46,027 nucleotides of DNA from Treponema sp. (GTDB taxonomy: Bacteria > Spirochaetota > Spirochaetia > Treponematales > Treponemataceae): assembly GCA_017549025.1 (NCBI GenBank), contig JAFYWB010000055.1, forward strand, positions 82,943-128,969, given 5' to 3'. The notes under the pieces are model-generated. The model had not been told where the DNA came from, did no database searches, and saw only the letters and a list, made by a program, of their open reading frames with translations. Positions within the stretch are counted from its first letter, which is position 1, and each line of letters begins with the position of its first letter. Below, in pieces: positions 35,785 to 43,499 of this stretch. A program made the translations under genes and the position numbers.

Positions 35785-36336
35785 GTGGAAACAGAACGAA
35801 TTGTACTAAGAAATTGGCAAACAGGTGATGAAGAGGAGCTTTTTCGTCATGCAGGAAATCCCGCCTTGGGAAATGCTGCAGGCTGGGAGCCTCACAAAAG
35901 TCTTGAACACAGCAAAGAACTGCTTCCCACAATTTTCGGTGGTAAGGAAACCTATGCCATCGTCCTTAAATCCTCTGGTCTTCCAGTGGGAAATATAGAA
36001 GTGATGACAGAACAGGATTTCCACACTGCACCCTTAGGACACAATGAAGCAGAACTCAGCTACTGGATTGGCGAGGAATATTGGGGACAGGGCCTGGTTC
36101 CAGAGGCAGCCCAGCTTTTGATTCAACACTGCTTTGAAAACCTTCAGCTTACCGGCTTATGGTGCTGCCACTATCACGGCAACCTTCAATCAAAACGAGT
36201 ACAGGAAAAATGTGGCTTTCAATACCACCACTCCAACGAAAATGCCCGCACAAAAACAGGAGAACCACGAGTAGTCCACCTGTTGTATTTGAGTCGAAAG
36301 CAGTGGGAAGAAAATCGTACAAAAGCCAGAGGCTAA
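35785..36336 (+). CDS. GNAT N-acetyltransferase, RimJ/RimL-like
   Basis: A 183-residue acetyltransferase of the RimJ/L group, which transfers acetyl from acetyl-CoA to protein N-termini or small amines. It has RIVLRNWQTGDEEELF at the start, the ELSYWIGEEYWGQGLVPEA acetyl-CoA region and the NLQSKRVQEKCGFQYH end typical of this clan. The GTG start has AAGGAG five bases upstream, 22 bp after trkH. The substrate is unknown. Confidence 0.9.
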   Translation: METERIVLRNWQTGDEEELFRHAGNPALGNAAGWEPHKSLEHSKELLPTIFGGKETYAIVLKSSGLPVGNIEVMTEQDFHTAPLGHNEAELSYWIGEEYWGQGLVPEAAQLLIQHCFENLQLTGLWCCHYHGNLQSKRVQEKCGFQYHHSNENARTKTGEPRVVHLLYLSRKQWEENRTKARG

Positions 36337-36363
36337 GAAAATATCAAAAAGCGGGGAATGGGC

Positions 36364-36786
36364 TTAGGATTCCTTGTCGTCGCTGAGCCACAAGCTGAGC
36401 ACACGAGCAATATCAGCAGCATTAATCCCCATGCCATCCAAGCTCTTGTCTCCACTGGGAGCTGCAGGAGCCTGATATTGATTGTGGTTTTCAAAATAGC
36501 CCTTGGTATAGCCTTGGTTATGCAGGCTTTTTTGTGGCAAAATACCAATGGCCTCACCATATTTTTCCAAGGATTCCAAAACAGACACATCTTCGTCCAC
36601 ATCAATGCGATCTTTTATGGACTTCATGGCCTTGCGAAGCTTGACAACTTCTTGGTCCGTTAAATATGGGGTAAGACTTTCAAAGCCATCTCGTCCCAAC
36701 AATGAAAAAAGCAATGCAGCCCGTTGCTTGCTCGTCAAAGGCCGCCGAGAAGTATCAATTTGTTTGGTAAAATAGTTGTTGTTCAT
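36364..36786 (-). CDS. Small protein resembling the FliG N-terminal domain (orphan)
   Basis: A 140-residue protein. Residues 17-80 (LTSKQRAALLFSLLGRDGFESL, then YLTDQEVVKLRKAMKSI) look like the first helices of FliG's N-terminal domain, which in the motor docks to the MS-ring protein FliF. The middle and C-terminal FliG domains, including the charged torque helix, are absent. The rest is Gln/Asn/Pro-rich, ending ADIARVLSLWLSDDKES. GGGAGG lies four bases before the ATG at 36784-36786. A motor accessory protein or a degenerate FliG paralogue are the alternatives. The similarity is judged by eye. Confidence 0.7.
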   Translation of the reverse strand: MNNNYFTKQIDTSRRPLTSKQRAALLFSLLGRDGFESLTPYLTDQEVVKLRKAMKSIKDRIDVDEDVSVLESLEKYGEAIGILPQKSLHNQGYTKGYFENHNQYQAPAAPSGDKSLDGMGINAADIARVLSLWLSDDKES

Positions 36787-36891
36787 GTTCCCTCCCAAAG
36801 TCCCGCGAAAAAAACAGCTATCTCGATTTTTTTTCAGTGTATCATTAAGAAAAGTTCCTGTCTATATCAGCTTTTTGTGATAGAATGAACC

Positions 36892-37371
36892 ATGTTTATT
36901 CGAGAAATACAACAAAAAGATGATGCGGCCTTGTTCCAGCTGGTACGACAAAGCTTGGCGGCTGCCCAGCTGAATATTCCAGGAACCGCTTACTTTGATG
37001 AATCCATTAAGGCCATGAGCCAGTTTTACTTGAACCATCCCCAGCGAAAATATTTTGTGTTGGTGAATCAGGACGATGAAGTTTTAGGTGGAGCTGGCTT
37101 TGCTGAATACAATGGCAGCCAGGATGTGGCAGAAGTGCAAAAGCTGTACCTTTTTGATGAAGCCAAGGGAAAGGGCTATAGCTACAAGCTCATGGAACAA
37201 GTGGAACTGGAAGCAAAGAAGGCGGGCTACAAGCAGCTGTATCTGGAAACCCACCGCAATCTGCCCATCGCCATTATTTTGTATAAAAAACTGGGCTACA
37301 CACTGATTCCCGAAGCCCTTCCGGGAACGGTTCACAGCACCATGGATCATTTTTTTATAAAGGATTTATAA
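36892..37371 (+). CDS. GNAT N-acetyltransferase
   Basis: A 159-residue acetyltransferase. It opens MFIREIQQKDDAALFQLVRQ and has the VQKLYLFDEAKGKGYSYKLM acetyl-CoA-binding region and THRNLPIAIILYKKLGYT near the end. The substrate is unknown. The ATG lies 5 bases after a TAGAAT that could be a -10 box, and no Shine-Dalgarno is seen. It stands alone between converging and diverging genes. Confidence 0.9.
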   Translation: MFIREIQQKDDAALFQLVRQSLAAAQLNIPGTAYFDESIKAMSQFYLNHPQRKYFVLVNQDDEVLGGAGFAEYNGSQDVAEVQKLYLFDEAKGKGYSYKLMEQVELEAKKAGYKQLYLETHRNLPIAIILYKKLGYTLIPEALPGTVHSTMDHFFIKDL

Positions 37372-37397
37372 AAAAGACACATATCAAGCCATTGGTT

Positions 37398-38546
37398 TTA
37401 GAGAGGAGGAAGTACCTCTTGAAGCTTTTCCTGGAACCAGGTCTTTACATCAAGCTGTAGCTCATGTCGTGTTGTACGGAATAGCTGATGTAAAGCCTGT
37501 ATTACGGTTTTTCTTGTTTGAGGTTCTACCTCCAACAATGCAGACAGGAATTTTGCTGGATTCGTTTTCCAGCACTCAGCCAGCTCCGACAAGGTTGTAG
37601 CTTGAAAACTAGTAATAACCTCGTAGATGGCCTCCACAAATTGCTCCCGCTCTTCATTGGAATGACTTTGAAGCCAGCCTTTTACGCTACGGTCAATGAG
37701 AACACTACTATCAGCAAGCTGTTCCACTTCTTTAAAATGGGGACCATCCAGCTGCCAGGAAAGAAGGTTGTGCTGCATTAGGCCAAACTCCGCACTTTTT
37801 ACCACAACATACTCACCATCCTGCTCCAACAACAGTCCCACAATGGACTGATCAGGTACAAATCTCTGAACACAGTGACTAATTCCTTGGAATTCTGGAG
37901 CAGTATTTATATTTAGCTCAAAGCCAGGTCCATCAAAATTATAGACAGAACAAATCCTTTTTTGGATTTTTTCCCCACAAAAGGTAGCTGAATAAACTGC
38001 TAGATTGCCACCCTTAGAATGACCTCCCACACGAATTATATCTGGAAGCCGAGCAGCAACCTTCACCAAGTAATCCAAAGCATCCTGCTGAGAGGGAACT
38101 GGAGTCATAAAACACATGTTAAAATCTTCTTTCCAGCCCACCAAGGTATCATCTGTTCCTCGGAATACTACAAATGCAGTGTTATCCTCCAACAATACAG
38201 TCAAAGCGGCAAATTGCTTTTCATGAAATTCATCCCAATGCTCCACAAAACCACAGAGCCGAAGGTTTTTGTATCGGACAGAAGCAGCCATAAGCTGGAA
38301 TAAGTTCACCACTTCATTGCCAAAAAGAATTCCCATATCAGAGCGAGCTTCCACATCCGAGGATTCAAAAAACAATGTTGCCGCTGTTTCGAGAGTAATT
38401 CCTTCCCTACTTACTTCTTCTGGAACAATTCCCTTCAACTTCAAATAGGCGAATTCACAAAAAATAAGAGCATCAATCTCATTGAAGGGAGCAGCTTTTA
38501 AAGATAAATCTCCTCGCCACGCAATATAATCCAGAATCGAACTCAT
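37398..38546 (-). CDS. Mbeg1-like (DUF2974) alpha/beta hydrolase
   Basis: A 382-residue cytosolic protein with the DUF2974/Mbeg1-like fold. The nucleophile elbow is GGHSKGGNLA with S177, preceded by an oxyanion-type VVFRGTDDTLVGWKEDF stretch. The start MSSILDYIAWRGDLSL is characteristic of this group. It probably hydrolyses an ester or lipid, but the substrate is unknown. It lies 4 bp after the PrsW-like gene, so the two are cotranscribed. Confidence 0.88.
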   Translation of the reverse strand: MSSILDYIAWRGDLSLKAAPFNEIDALIFCEFAYLKLKGIVPEEVSREGITLETAATLFFESSDVEARSDMGILFGNEVVNLFQLMAASVRYKNLRLCGFVEHWDEFHEKQFAALTVLLEDNTAFVVFRGTDDTLVGWKEDFNMCFMTPVPSQQDALDYLVKVAARLPDIIRVGGHSKGGNLAVYSATFCGEKIQKRICSVYNFDGPGFELNINTAPEFQGISHCVQRFVPDQSIVGLLLEQDGEYVVVKSAEFGLMQHNLLSWQLDGPHFKEVEQLADSSVLIDRSVKGWLQSHSNEEREQFVEAIYEVITSFQATTLSELAECWKTNPAKFLSALLEVEPQTRKTVIQALHQLFRTTRHELQLDVKTWFQEKLQEVLPPL

Positions 38547-38550
38547 AATT

Positions 38551-39246
38551 TTATGTTAGGTCGCTGGATTCAATGCCAAGCACTGGCTCACCATTATTCA
38601 CGTTCATAAACTTTTGGAACCAGATTCTGCACTCCAAGGCTGTTAAAATGATGGTAACAACTGAAAACCATCGATAAAATCCACTAAAGCCCGCAAAGAA
38701 ATTATAGCTTCCGTGAAGAATCACAGCCCACACATAGGGCTGAAAAAAGTGCTTTTTCTTTCCCTCTGCCGTTACCACTGGATTTCGCCATGTCCACACA
38801 AAGACTCCAGAAAGAGCGGCACATAAGCAATGCATAACCACCGCCGTTACCGTTCGTAATTCAATTTCGTGGAAGCCAGAAAAAAGATAAATCACCGTTT
38901 CAAAGCAGCCTAAAGCCAAGCCCACCATAAGGGTCATGGAAAAAAACACTGGAAATGAAGTTCTTTTGTGAGGAAGTAGCCTCAAAAACAGCATCTTTAC
39001 TGATTCTTCAATAAATCCATTGAAGATCATGACGGTAATAAGGGCAGAGACTAAGGTGGTGCTGGTAAAAATAGGTAGATTTCTTACAATGCTCTGGATA
39101 ATCACAATGGGAATGAGCGAAAGTAGCCCCAGCAAAATAGCCACTAAGCCATAGCGAATTTTAAATCCGTGAAGAAAAAGAGCAAAAATCACAAACACAA
39201 AAATCAGGGGCAAAAAACTTAAACCCATCATGGCATATACAGACAT
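38551..39246 (-). CDS. PrsW-like intramembrane protease
   Basis: A membrane protein of about 231 residues with seven or so hydrophobic spans and the PrsW hallmarks: FNGFIEESVK with E80/E81, GLALGCFET with E116, H139 in MHC and H178 in ILHGSYN. PrsW proteases release anti-sigma factors in Bacillus, though many relatives have other roles. Two in-frame upstream starts exist (ATG at 39270 and TTG at 39282); I chose 39246 because it lies six bases after a candidate -10 box (TATGGT) and none has a Shine-Dalgarno. Together with the downstream hydrolase it may form a small membrane-stress unit. Confidence 0.8.
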   Translation of the reverse strand: MSVYAMMGLSFLPLIFVFVIFALFLHGFKIRYGLVAILLGLLSLIPIVIIQSIVRNLPIFTSTTLVSALITVMIFNGFIEESVKMLFLRLLPHKRTSFPVFFSMTLMVGLALGCFETVIYLFSGFHEIELRTVTAVVMHCLCAALSGVFVWTWRNPVVTAEGKKKHFFQPYVWAVILHGSYNFFAGFSGFYRWFSVVTIILTALECRIWFQKFMNVNNGEPVLGIESSDLT

Positions 39247-39252
39247 ACCTAT

Positions 39253-39282
39253 ACCATACTGCAAAAGCATTTTTTGTTGCAA
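39253..39282 (-). promoter_or_regulatory. Candidate promoter of the PrsW-like gene sharing its -35 box with aroK
   Basis: On the minus strand TTGCAA (39277-39282), 18 bp, TATGGT (39253-39258), 6 nt, ATG. TTGCAA is its own reverse complement and is also the -35 box of aroK on the plus strand. Confidence 0.35.
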
Positions 39283-39305
39283 GCTATCCCCACACAGGAT
39301 ATAAT
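39277..39305 (+). promoter_or_regulatory. Candidate leaderless promoter of aroK
   Basis: TTGCAA (39277-39282), 17 bp, perfect TATAAT (39300-39305), then 6 nt (CACACT) to the ATG. No Shine-Dalgarno. This is the clearest of the leaderless-type promoters here. Confidence 0.6.
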
Positions 39306-39311
39306 CACACT

Positions 39312-39896
39312 ATGAGTCAAGGAATTATTCTATTGGGCATTAAGCATTGCGGAAAATCCACCCTGGGTCGTTTTCTTAGCAAAAAGTTTCAATGCCCCTT
39401 TTACGACACCGATGATGTTATTTTAGAAATGACCGGTTTGTCTCCACGACAAATTTATCAGGAGCAGGGACCTCAGGCTTTTATGGAGGCAGAAACAAAG
39501 GCTTGTGAGTATCTTGCCCGCTATCTTTCCGCCTTGGGAGAAAATGAATACGTCATTGCAACAGGTGGCGGTATTTGCAACAACCAAGAGGCATTGGAAG
39601 CCCTGAAGTTTTTAGGCTTCTTCATCTTCTTGGAGGTGCCAGAAGAGGTTGCCGTCGACAGGATTATTAAGGAAATTGAATGGGAAGACGGAGAGATGAA
39701 AAATCTACCAGCCTACATCCAAAAGGAAAATCCTAAAACCATAGAAGATGTTGAAAAGATTTTCAGCGGATTTTATCGGCAACGAACAAAGCTCTATCGT
39801 CAACTGGCACAAATAAGCTGTCCTTTGTCAAACGGAAGCCCAGAAGAAAACTGCCAGCTAATTCAACAGGCCTTGTTCAGCCAGGATTGTAGCTAA
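39312..39896 (+). CDS. aroK: Shikimate kinase
   Basis: Cytoplasmic kinase that phosphorylates shikimate on the chorismate pathway, 194 residues. Walker A GIKHCGKST is at residues 9-17, the shikimate-binding Asp lies in FYDTDDV (30-36), and the ATGGG loop is near 83-88. It is slightly longer than the common 170-180 residues through an insert (WEDGEMKNLPAYI) in the lid region. No other aromatic-pathway gene is near. A strong bidirectional terminator follows. Confidence 0.92.
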   Translation: MSQGIILLGIKHCGKSTLGRFLSKKFQCPFYDTDDVILEMTGLSPRQIYQEQGPQAFMEAETKACEYLARYLSALGENEYVIATGGGICNNQEALEALKFLGFFIFLEVPEEVAVDRIIKEIEWEDGEMKNLPAYIQKENPKTIEDVEKIFSGFYRQRTKLYRQLAQISCPLSNGSPEENCQLIQQALFSQDCS

Positions 39897-39904
39897 AACA
39901 AAAA

Positions 39905-39938
39905 AAAGAGAGCCGGCACTCAAGACCCGGCTCTCTTT
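39905..39938. terminator. Bidirectional intrinsic terminator between aroK and slyD
   Basis: A perfect 12-bp inverted repeat (39905-39916 with 39927-39938, 10-nt loop) with an A run before and a T run after, so it can stop transcription from both the plus-strand aroK and the minus-strand slyD. Confidence 0.93.
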
Positions 39939-39966
39939 TCTAGATTGAATCAATTAATTGATGCAA

Positions 39967-40503
39967 TTAGTGGCAACCACATCCACAGCCGCTGCAACCA
40001 CCACCACAGCCATCGTCGTCGTCATCGTCGCCACATCCACAGCCGCAGCCACAACCGTCACCAGCCAGTTCTTCGGCAGTAGCCTCACGTACGTCTACAA
40101 CCTTGATGTCAAAGAAAAGCTTTTCGCCAGCCAAAGGATGGTTTGCGTCAACCTTTACGCTCTCATCAGAAATTTCCACAACAGTTACGATGTGGCTTCC
40201 TGCAGGAGAGGAGGCTTCAAACTGCATACCAACTTCAATGTCGGCACCGTCAAACTGAGACTTGGGAACATCAAAAATCATCTCAGGACTCTTTTCTCCG
40301 TAAGCGTCAGCAGCTTCAATTTCCACGGCAAAGGCATCACCAGCAGTCTTACCTTCCAGTGCAGACTCCAAGCCAGTAATCAACTCACCACGACCATGAA
40401 TATAGTCCAGTGGACCAGCATCCTGGGAAGAATCGATAACTTCTCCAGCAGCATTTTTAAGGGTATACTCGATGGATACCATCTTGTCTTTTGAGATTGT
40501 CAT
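39967..40503 (-). CDS. slyD: SlyD-like FKBP peptidyl-prolyl isomerase with Cys/Gly/Asp metal tail
   Basis: Proline isomerase and chaperone, 178 residues, with an FKBP fold and an insert-in-flap domain (YGEKSPEMIFDVPKSQF to HPLAGEKLFFDIKVVDV). The tail from about residue 149 is a striking metal-binding stretch with nine Cys, six consecutive Asp and a final Cys-His, in repeats of Cys-Gly; no such stretch is found in most SlyD, which have a His-rich tail. In E. coli the tail delivers nickel. The ATG at 40501-40503 has AGGAG five bases upstream. Confidence 0.93.
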   Translation of the reverse strand: MTISKDKMVSIEYTLKNAAGEVIDSSQDAGPLDYIHGRGELITGLESALEGKTAGDAFAVEIEAADAYGEKSPEMIFDVPKSQFDGADIEVGMQFEASSPAGSHIVTVVEISDESVKVDANHPLAGEKLFFDIKVVDVREATAEELAGDGCGCGCGCGDDDDDDGCGGGCSGCGCGCH

Positions 40504-40548
40504 TTCAACTCCTAAAAAATTGTTTATCACCCCTTCACAGGGTGTACA

Positions 40549-40776
40549 TTAGAAGGCCTGGATAACCTCTGTTACCTCAGGGAAGGTGTCCTTCAAGCGG
40601 CGCTCAACACCCTGCTTGAGAGTCATGGTAGCCATGGGGCAGCTTCCGCAGGCACCAGTCAACTTAACGTATACCTTGCCTTCTTCCATCTTAACATATT
40701 CCAAATCACCACCGTCAGCCTGCAGCTGAGGACGAATGGTGTCCAATGCTTCCTTTACTTTATCTTCCAGTGACAT
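40549..40776 (-). CDS. NifU C-terminal domain (Nfu-type) iron-sulfur carrier
   Basis: A 75-residue stand-alone NifU-C domain. GACGSCPMAT holds C43 and C46, the CxxC pair that carries an iron-sulfur cluster shared by a dimer; LQADGGDLEYV precedes it as usual. It would carry assembled clusters to target proteins. The ATG at 40774-40776 has AAGGAG five bases upstream. slyD follows 45 bp later and is probably cotranscribed, pairing cluster delivery with metal handling. Confidence 0.92.
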   Translation of the reverse strand: MSLEDKVKEALDTIRPQLQADGGDLEYVKMEEGKVYVKLTGACGSCPMATMTLKQGVERRLKDTFPEVTEVIQAF

Positions 40777-40904
40777 ACGCACTCCTTTCCGAAACAAGTA
40801 TATAAGATAAAATACACATAAAACAAACTATCGTCAACAGTTAGCAAATGGTAATTATTCCATGAGCACTAGCTTACTACAATTTTTTTTCTTATATTTA
40901 TTTT

Positions 40905-41588
40905 ATGAAAAGATTCAATCAATCCCTTGTGCTTGCAATTTTGGTGGCGGTGGCCTTCACCGCTTGTGTTTCCCAGAAAAGTACCGTTCCGGGAGTTACT
41001 TCAATCCGTTCCTTGCCTGGCAACGACATAGCCCAAGCAGACATGGACACTCCAGAAATTGCGGGACAGCCTCAGCTGAACTCCCTGATTTCCAAGAAAA
41101 TTAACAGCTGGTACGATGATTTTATCTCTGATGCCCAGCTGAACAGTCAAATGGTAGAAGAATATGGCCAGCCCTTTACCTTTGAATCCCAGTGGAAGGT
41201 TCCTCTGAACAATGAGGAATGTACCAGCGTGCTGCTAACTGCCTATCAGTTTACTGGTGGTGCCAATGGTGTAGAGCACATGGCTTCTTTTACCTGGAAC
41301 AAGATTACCCAAAACCTCATTTCCTTGGAAAGCCTTCTCCCTTTGGTGCTGGAAGAACCAACCGTGGAGGCTCTCGCAGCAGTTTGTAGGGAAGAATTGA
41401 CGACAGCCCTTTCTGCAGAAAATGACAGCAACCTTCAGCAGATGATTTTGGAAGGAACAGAGCCTGTGGCAGAAAACTACCAAATTTTCACCATTTCTGA
41501 GGAAGGACTCACCATTTACTTCCCAAAATATCAGGTAGCGCCTGGTTCAGCAGGAACACAAGCTGTTCTTATTCCCTACTTGAAGTAA
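40905..41588 (+). CDS. DUF3298/DUF4163-like lipoprotein
   Basis: A 227-residue lipoprotein: signal peptide and lipobox FTAC with the acylated Cys at 21. The mature part resembles a DUF4163/DUF3298 pair (a PdaC/RsiV-like fold), with INSWYDDFISDAQ and LTAYQFTGGANGVEHMASFTWN. It has no enzyme signature I can name. A TATATT box ends six bases before the ATG, but the -35 region is poor. Confidence 0.85.
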   Translation: MKRFNQSLVLAILVAVAFTACVSQKSTVPGVTSIRSLPGNDIAQADMDTPEIAGQPQLNSLISKKINSWYDDFISDAQLNSQMVEEYGQPFTFESQWKVPLNNEECTSVLLTAYQFTGGANGVEHMASFTWNKITQNLISLESLLPLVLEEPTVEALAAVCREELTTALSAENDSNLQQMILEGTEPVAENYQIFTISEEGLTIYFPKYQVAPGSAGTQAVLIPYLK

Positions 41589-41642
41589 AGCTTTTACAAC
41601 AAGCTTTCAACCTCCTCTTGTACAAGCCTCGATTTTCGGGGC

Positions 41643-41671
41643 TTGTTCCAAAATTAACTCCATAGTATAGT
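41643..41671 (+). promoter_or_regulatory. Candidate promoter of the nitroreductase gene
   Basis: TTGTTC (41643-41648), 17 bp, TATAGT (41666-41671), leading to a 5' region of about 65 nt that is filled by a strong hairpin. Confidence 0.5.
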
Positions 41672-41685
41672 ATTTATTGTTACTT

Positions 41686-41731
41686 AAGATTTCACTCTGG
41701 GATACCTTTTATCCTGTGAAATCTTTATTTT
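41686..41731 (+). promoter_or_regulatory. Large hairpin with T-rich tail just before the nitroreductase Shine-Dalgarno
   Basis: A perfect 10-bp outer stem (AAGATTTCAC at 41686-41695, GTGAAATCTT at 41716-41725) encloses GGATA/TATCC (41700-41704 with 41710-41714). It is followed by TATTTT and then AAGGAGG. It looks like a terminator placed between the promoter and the gene, as in an attenuator; it could alternatively be the terminator of the DUF3298 gene. Confidence 0.55.
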
Positions 41732-41744
41732 AAGGAGGAAAAAT

Positions 41745-42404
41745 ATGGAATTAAAAGATGCCATCATCAACCGGCATTCAATCAGAGGCTTTACTAATCA
41801 ACCTGTTTCCAAGGAAGTAGTAGAGGATATTCTTAAAACTGCTGGCTATGCTGTTTCCAGCAAGAATACCCAGCCTTGGCAGTATGCTGTAATTACAGGA
41901 GACGTTCTCAAGAAGATTGGAGAAGAAAACGTTGCCCAGCTGAGAAACGGTGACGGCTTTGATGTGCCAGACACTGTGTACGAAGGTGTGTACCGAACCC
42001 GCCAGATTGACGTGGCTAAGAAGCTTTTTACAGCCATGGAAATTGGACGTGAAGACAAGGAAAAACGAGACTGGTGGATGGAGCGCGGCTTCCGCTTCTT
42101 TGATGCACCTGTTGCCATCATCCTGTATGTTGATGCCAACATGGACAACGGCATCACCCGCTTTGACGTGGGTGCTGTAACTCAGCTCATTACTATTGCC
42201 GCCATGGAACACGGTTTGGGAACCTGTGTTGCCTATCAGGCTGTTATGTACGAAAAAGCTCTGAGAAAGCACCTGGGAATTGGAGACGACAAGAAGTTTA
42301 TCGTTGGTGTAGCCCTTGGTCATGTTGACCCAGCATTTGCTGCCAACGCTGTATTGACTGGCCGTGAAGAAGTTTCTACACTGGCTCAGTTCTACGGATT
42401 TTAA
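41745..42404 (+). CDS. Nitroreductase family FMN-dependent oxidoreductase
   Basis: A 219-residue FMN flavoprotein of the nitroreductase superfamily, expected to reduce nitro-compounds, quinones or similar with NAD(P)H. The start ELKDAIINRHSIRGFTNQPVS and the AVSSKNTQPWQYAVITGD stretch carry the FMN-phosphate contacts; the C-terminal half has AMEHGLGTCVAYQAVMY. The AAGGAGG Shine-Dalgarno is near the ATG. The gene has a structured leader. Confidence 0.93.
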   Translation: MELKDAIINRHSIRGFTNQPVSKEVVEDILKTAGYAVSSKNTQPWQYAVITGDVLKKIGEENVAQLRNGDGFDVPDTVYEGVYRTRQIDVAKKLFTAMEIGREDKEKRDWWMERGFRFFDAPVAIILYVDANMDNGITRFDVGAVTQLITIAAMEHGLGTCVAYQAVMYEKALRKHLGIGDDKKFIVGVALGHVDPAFAANAVLTGREEVSTLAQFYGF

Positions 42405-42417
42405 GCCAAATTAAGAC

Positions 42418-42447
42418 AAAAAAAGCCACCGCTCAGGTGGCTTTTTT
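42418..42447. terminator. Bidirectional intrinsic terminator
   Basis: GCCACC/GGTGGC (42425-42430 with 42436-42441, 5-nt loop) flanked by an A run on the left and a T run on the right. It can serve the nitroreductase gene on the plus strand and the NYN gene on the minus strand. Confidence 0.9.
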
Positions 42448-42476
42448 CATTCTAAAATTATATCTGCTGATTCAGC

Positions 42477-43472
42477 TTAACCTTGATTCTTTTTCATTTG
42501 CCAGTTACTGCCGCTATTACGAACCAGTACAAAGCCACGCTTTTCTGCATCCAAGGCCAGTTTTTTAAACTGATTGTAGCCCAGCTTGCGATAGGGCAGT
42601 TTTTTGGCCACCTCGTCAAAGCGCACCCAACCAGTTTCTTTGTTGGGGCCAGGAGCAGGCAATACCTTCAGCAAAGCAGCAAAAACCTCTGGAATCAGTT
42701 TGGCAGCAGCCTCACCGTCCAGCATCAAGTTGGCTTCATCAATACCAGCGTACCGCACGTGGCTTTGCTTTACCGCATTGCTCACAAAGGATTTCCAGCT
42801 ACGGAACCCAAGCTTACGCTCGTCAAAGGCAGCATTCAGCAGCTTCATGCGGATTTTTACCGCACTGATGGGAGCAGGCTTTCCACCTTTTTCCGTCACC
42901 ATCATATTTACAGCTTCCTGCAACAGCTCAAAGGCCTGCTGCTTGGTAAGCTCCTGCTCAGCCTTTCCCTTGCTGCCCTTACCTTCCTTCTCGTCATCCT
43001 TTTCATCGTCAGAATCATCATCATCAGAGATAATCTCACGATAAACAAGATACTCGTCAGCCATCTTCAGCAAATCCTCGGAGGCATTTCGCTTTACGTC
43101 ACAGACAATCAGCGTATCCTTACCGTACTTACGAAGAGAAAGCAGCAGGGGACGGAAATCCGCATCACCAGTAATCAGCACATAGCGGCCAATGTGAGGA
43201 TACTGAAAAATCAGCTCCACCCCGTGAGCCACCATGGACATATCAGAGCTGTCCTTGCGAGAGGCTGGAATATGAATCAACTCAAAGCTATTGGCCGCCA
43301 ACTCCGCAGCAATATTTCTGATGTTTCCCTTATTCCAATCTCCAAAGGCCATAGCATAAGAAATGCTTCCCGTCTCTGAAATCTTATCTATAATTGACTG
43401 AATATAATTCGTTCCTGAAGGAGGTGTAACATTTTCAATGTCCCACAAAATAGCAGTATTTTTCTTGTCCAT
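42477..43472 (-). CDS. NYN-domain protein with OST-HTH/LOTUS-type domain
   Basis: A 331-residue protein. Residues 1-145 are a NYN (PIN-like) domain with acidic residues at D11 (LWDIENV), D77 (DSSDMSM) and D103/D105 (ITGDADF), the presumed metal ions' ligands. After an Asp/Glu/Lys linker (148-175), a 75-residue OST-HTH/LOTUS-like domain follows (FELLQEAVN through GFRSWKSFVSNAV). The C-terminus has a second winged-helix-like region (RFDEVAKKLPYRKLGYNQFKKL). By analogy with MARF1-type proteins it may bind or cut RNA. The second ATG was chosen (AAGGAG spacing six). It follows ettA by 27 bp. Confidence 0.9.
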   Translation of the reverse strand: MDKKNTAILWDIENVTPPSGTNYIQSIIDKISETGSISYAMAFGDWNKGNIRNIAAELAANSFELIHIPASRKDSSDMSMVAHGVELIFQYPHIGRYVLITGDADFRPLLLSLRKYGKDTLIVCDVKRNASEDLLKMADEYLVYREIISDDDDSDDEKDDEKEGKGSKGKAEQELTKQQAFELLQEAVNMMVTEKGGKPAPISAVKIRMKLLNAAFDERKLGFRSWKSFVSNAVKQSHVRYAGIDEANLMLDGEAAAKLIPEVFAALLKVLPAPGPNKETGWVRFDEVAKKLPYRKLGYNQFKKLALDAEKRGFVLVRNSGSNWQMKKNQG

Positions 43473-43499
43473 CATGTACTCCTTGAACTAAAATTCAGT

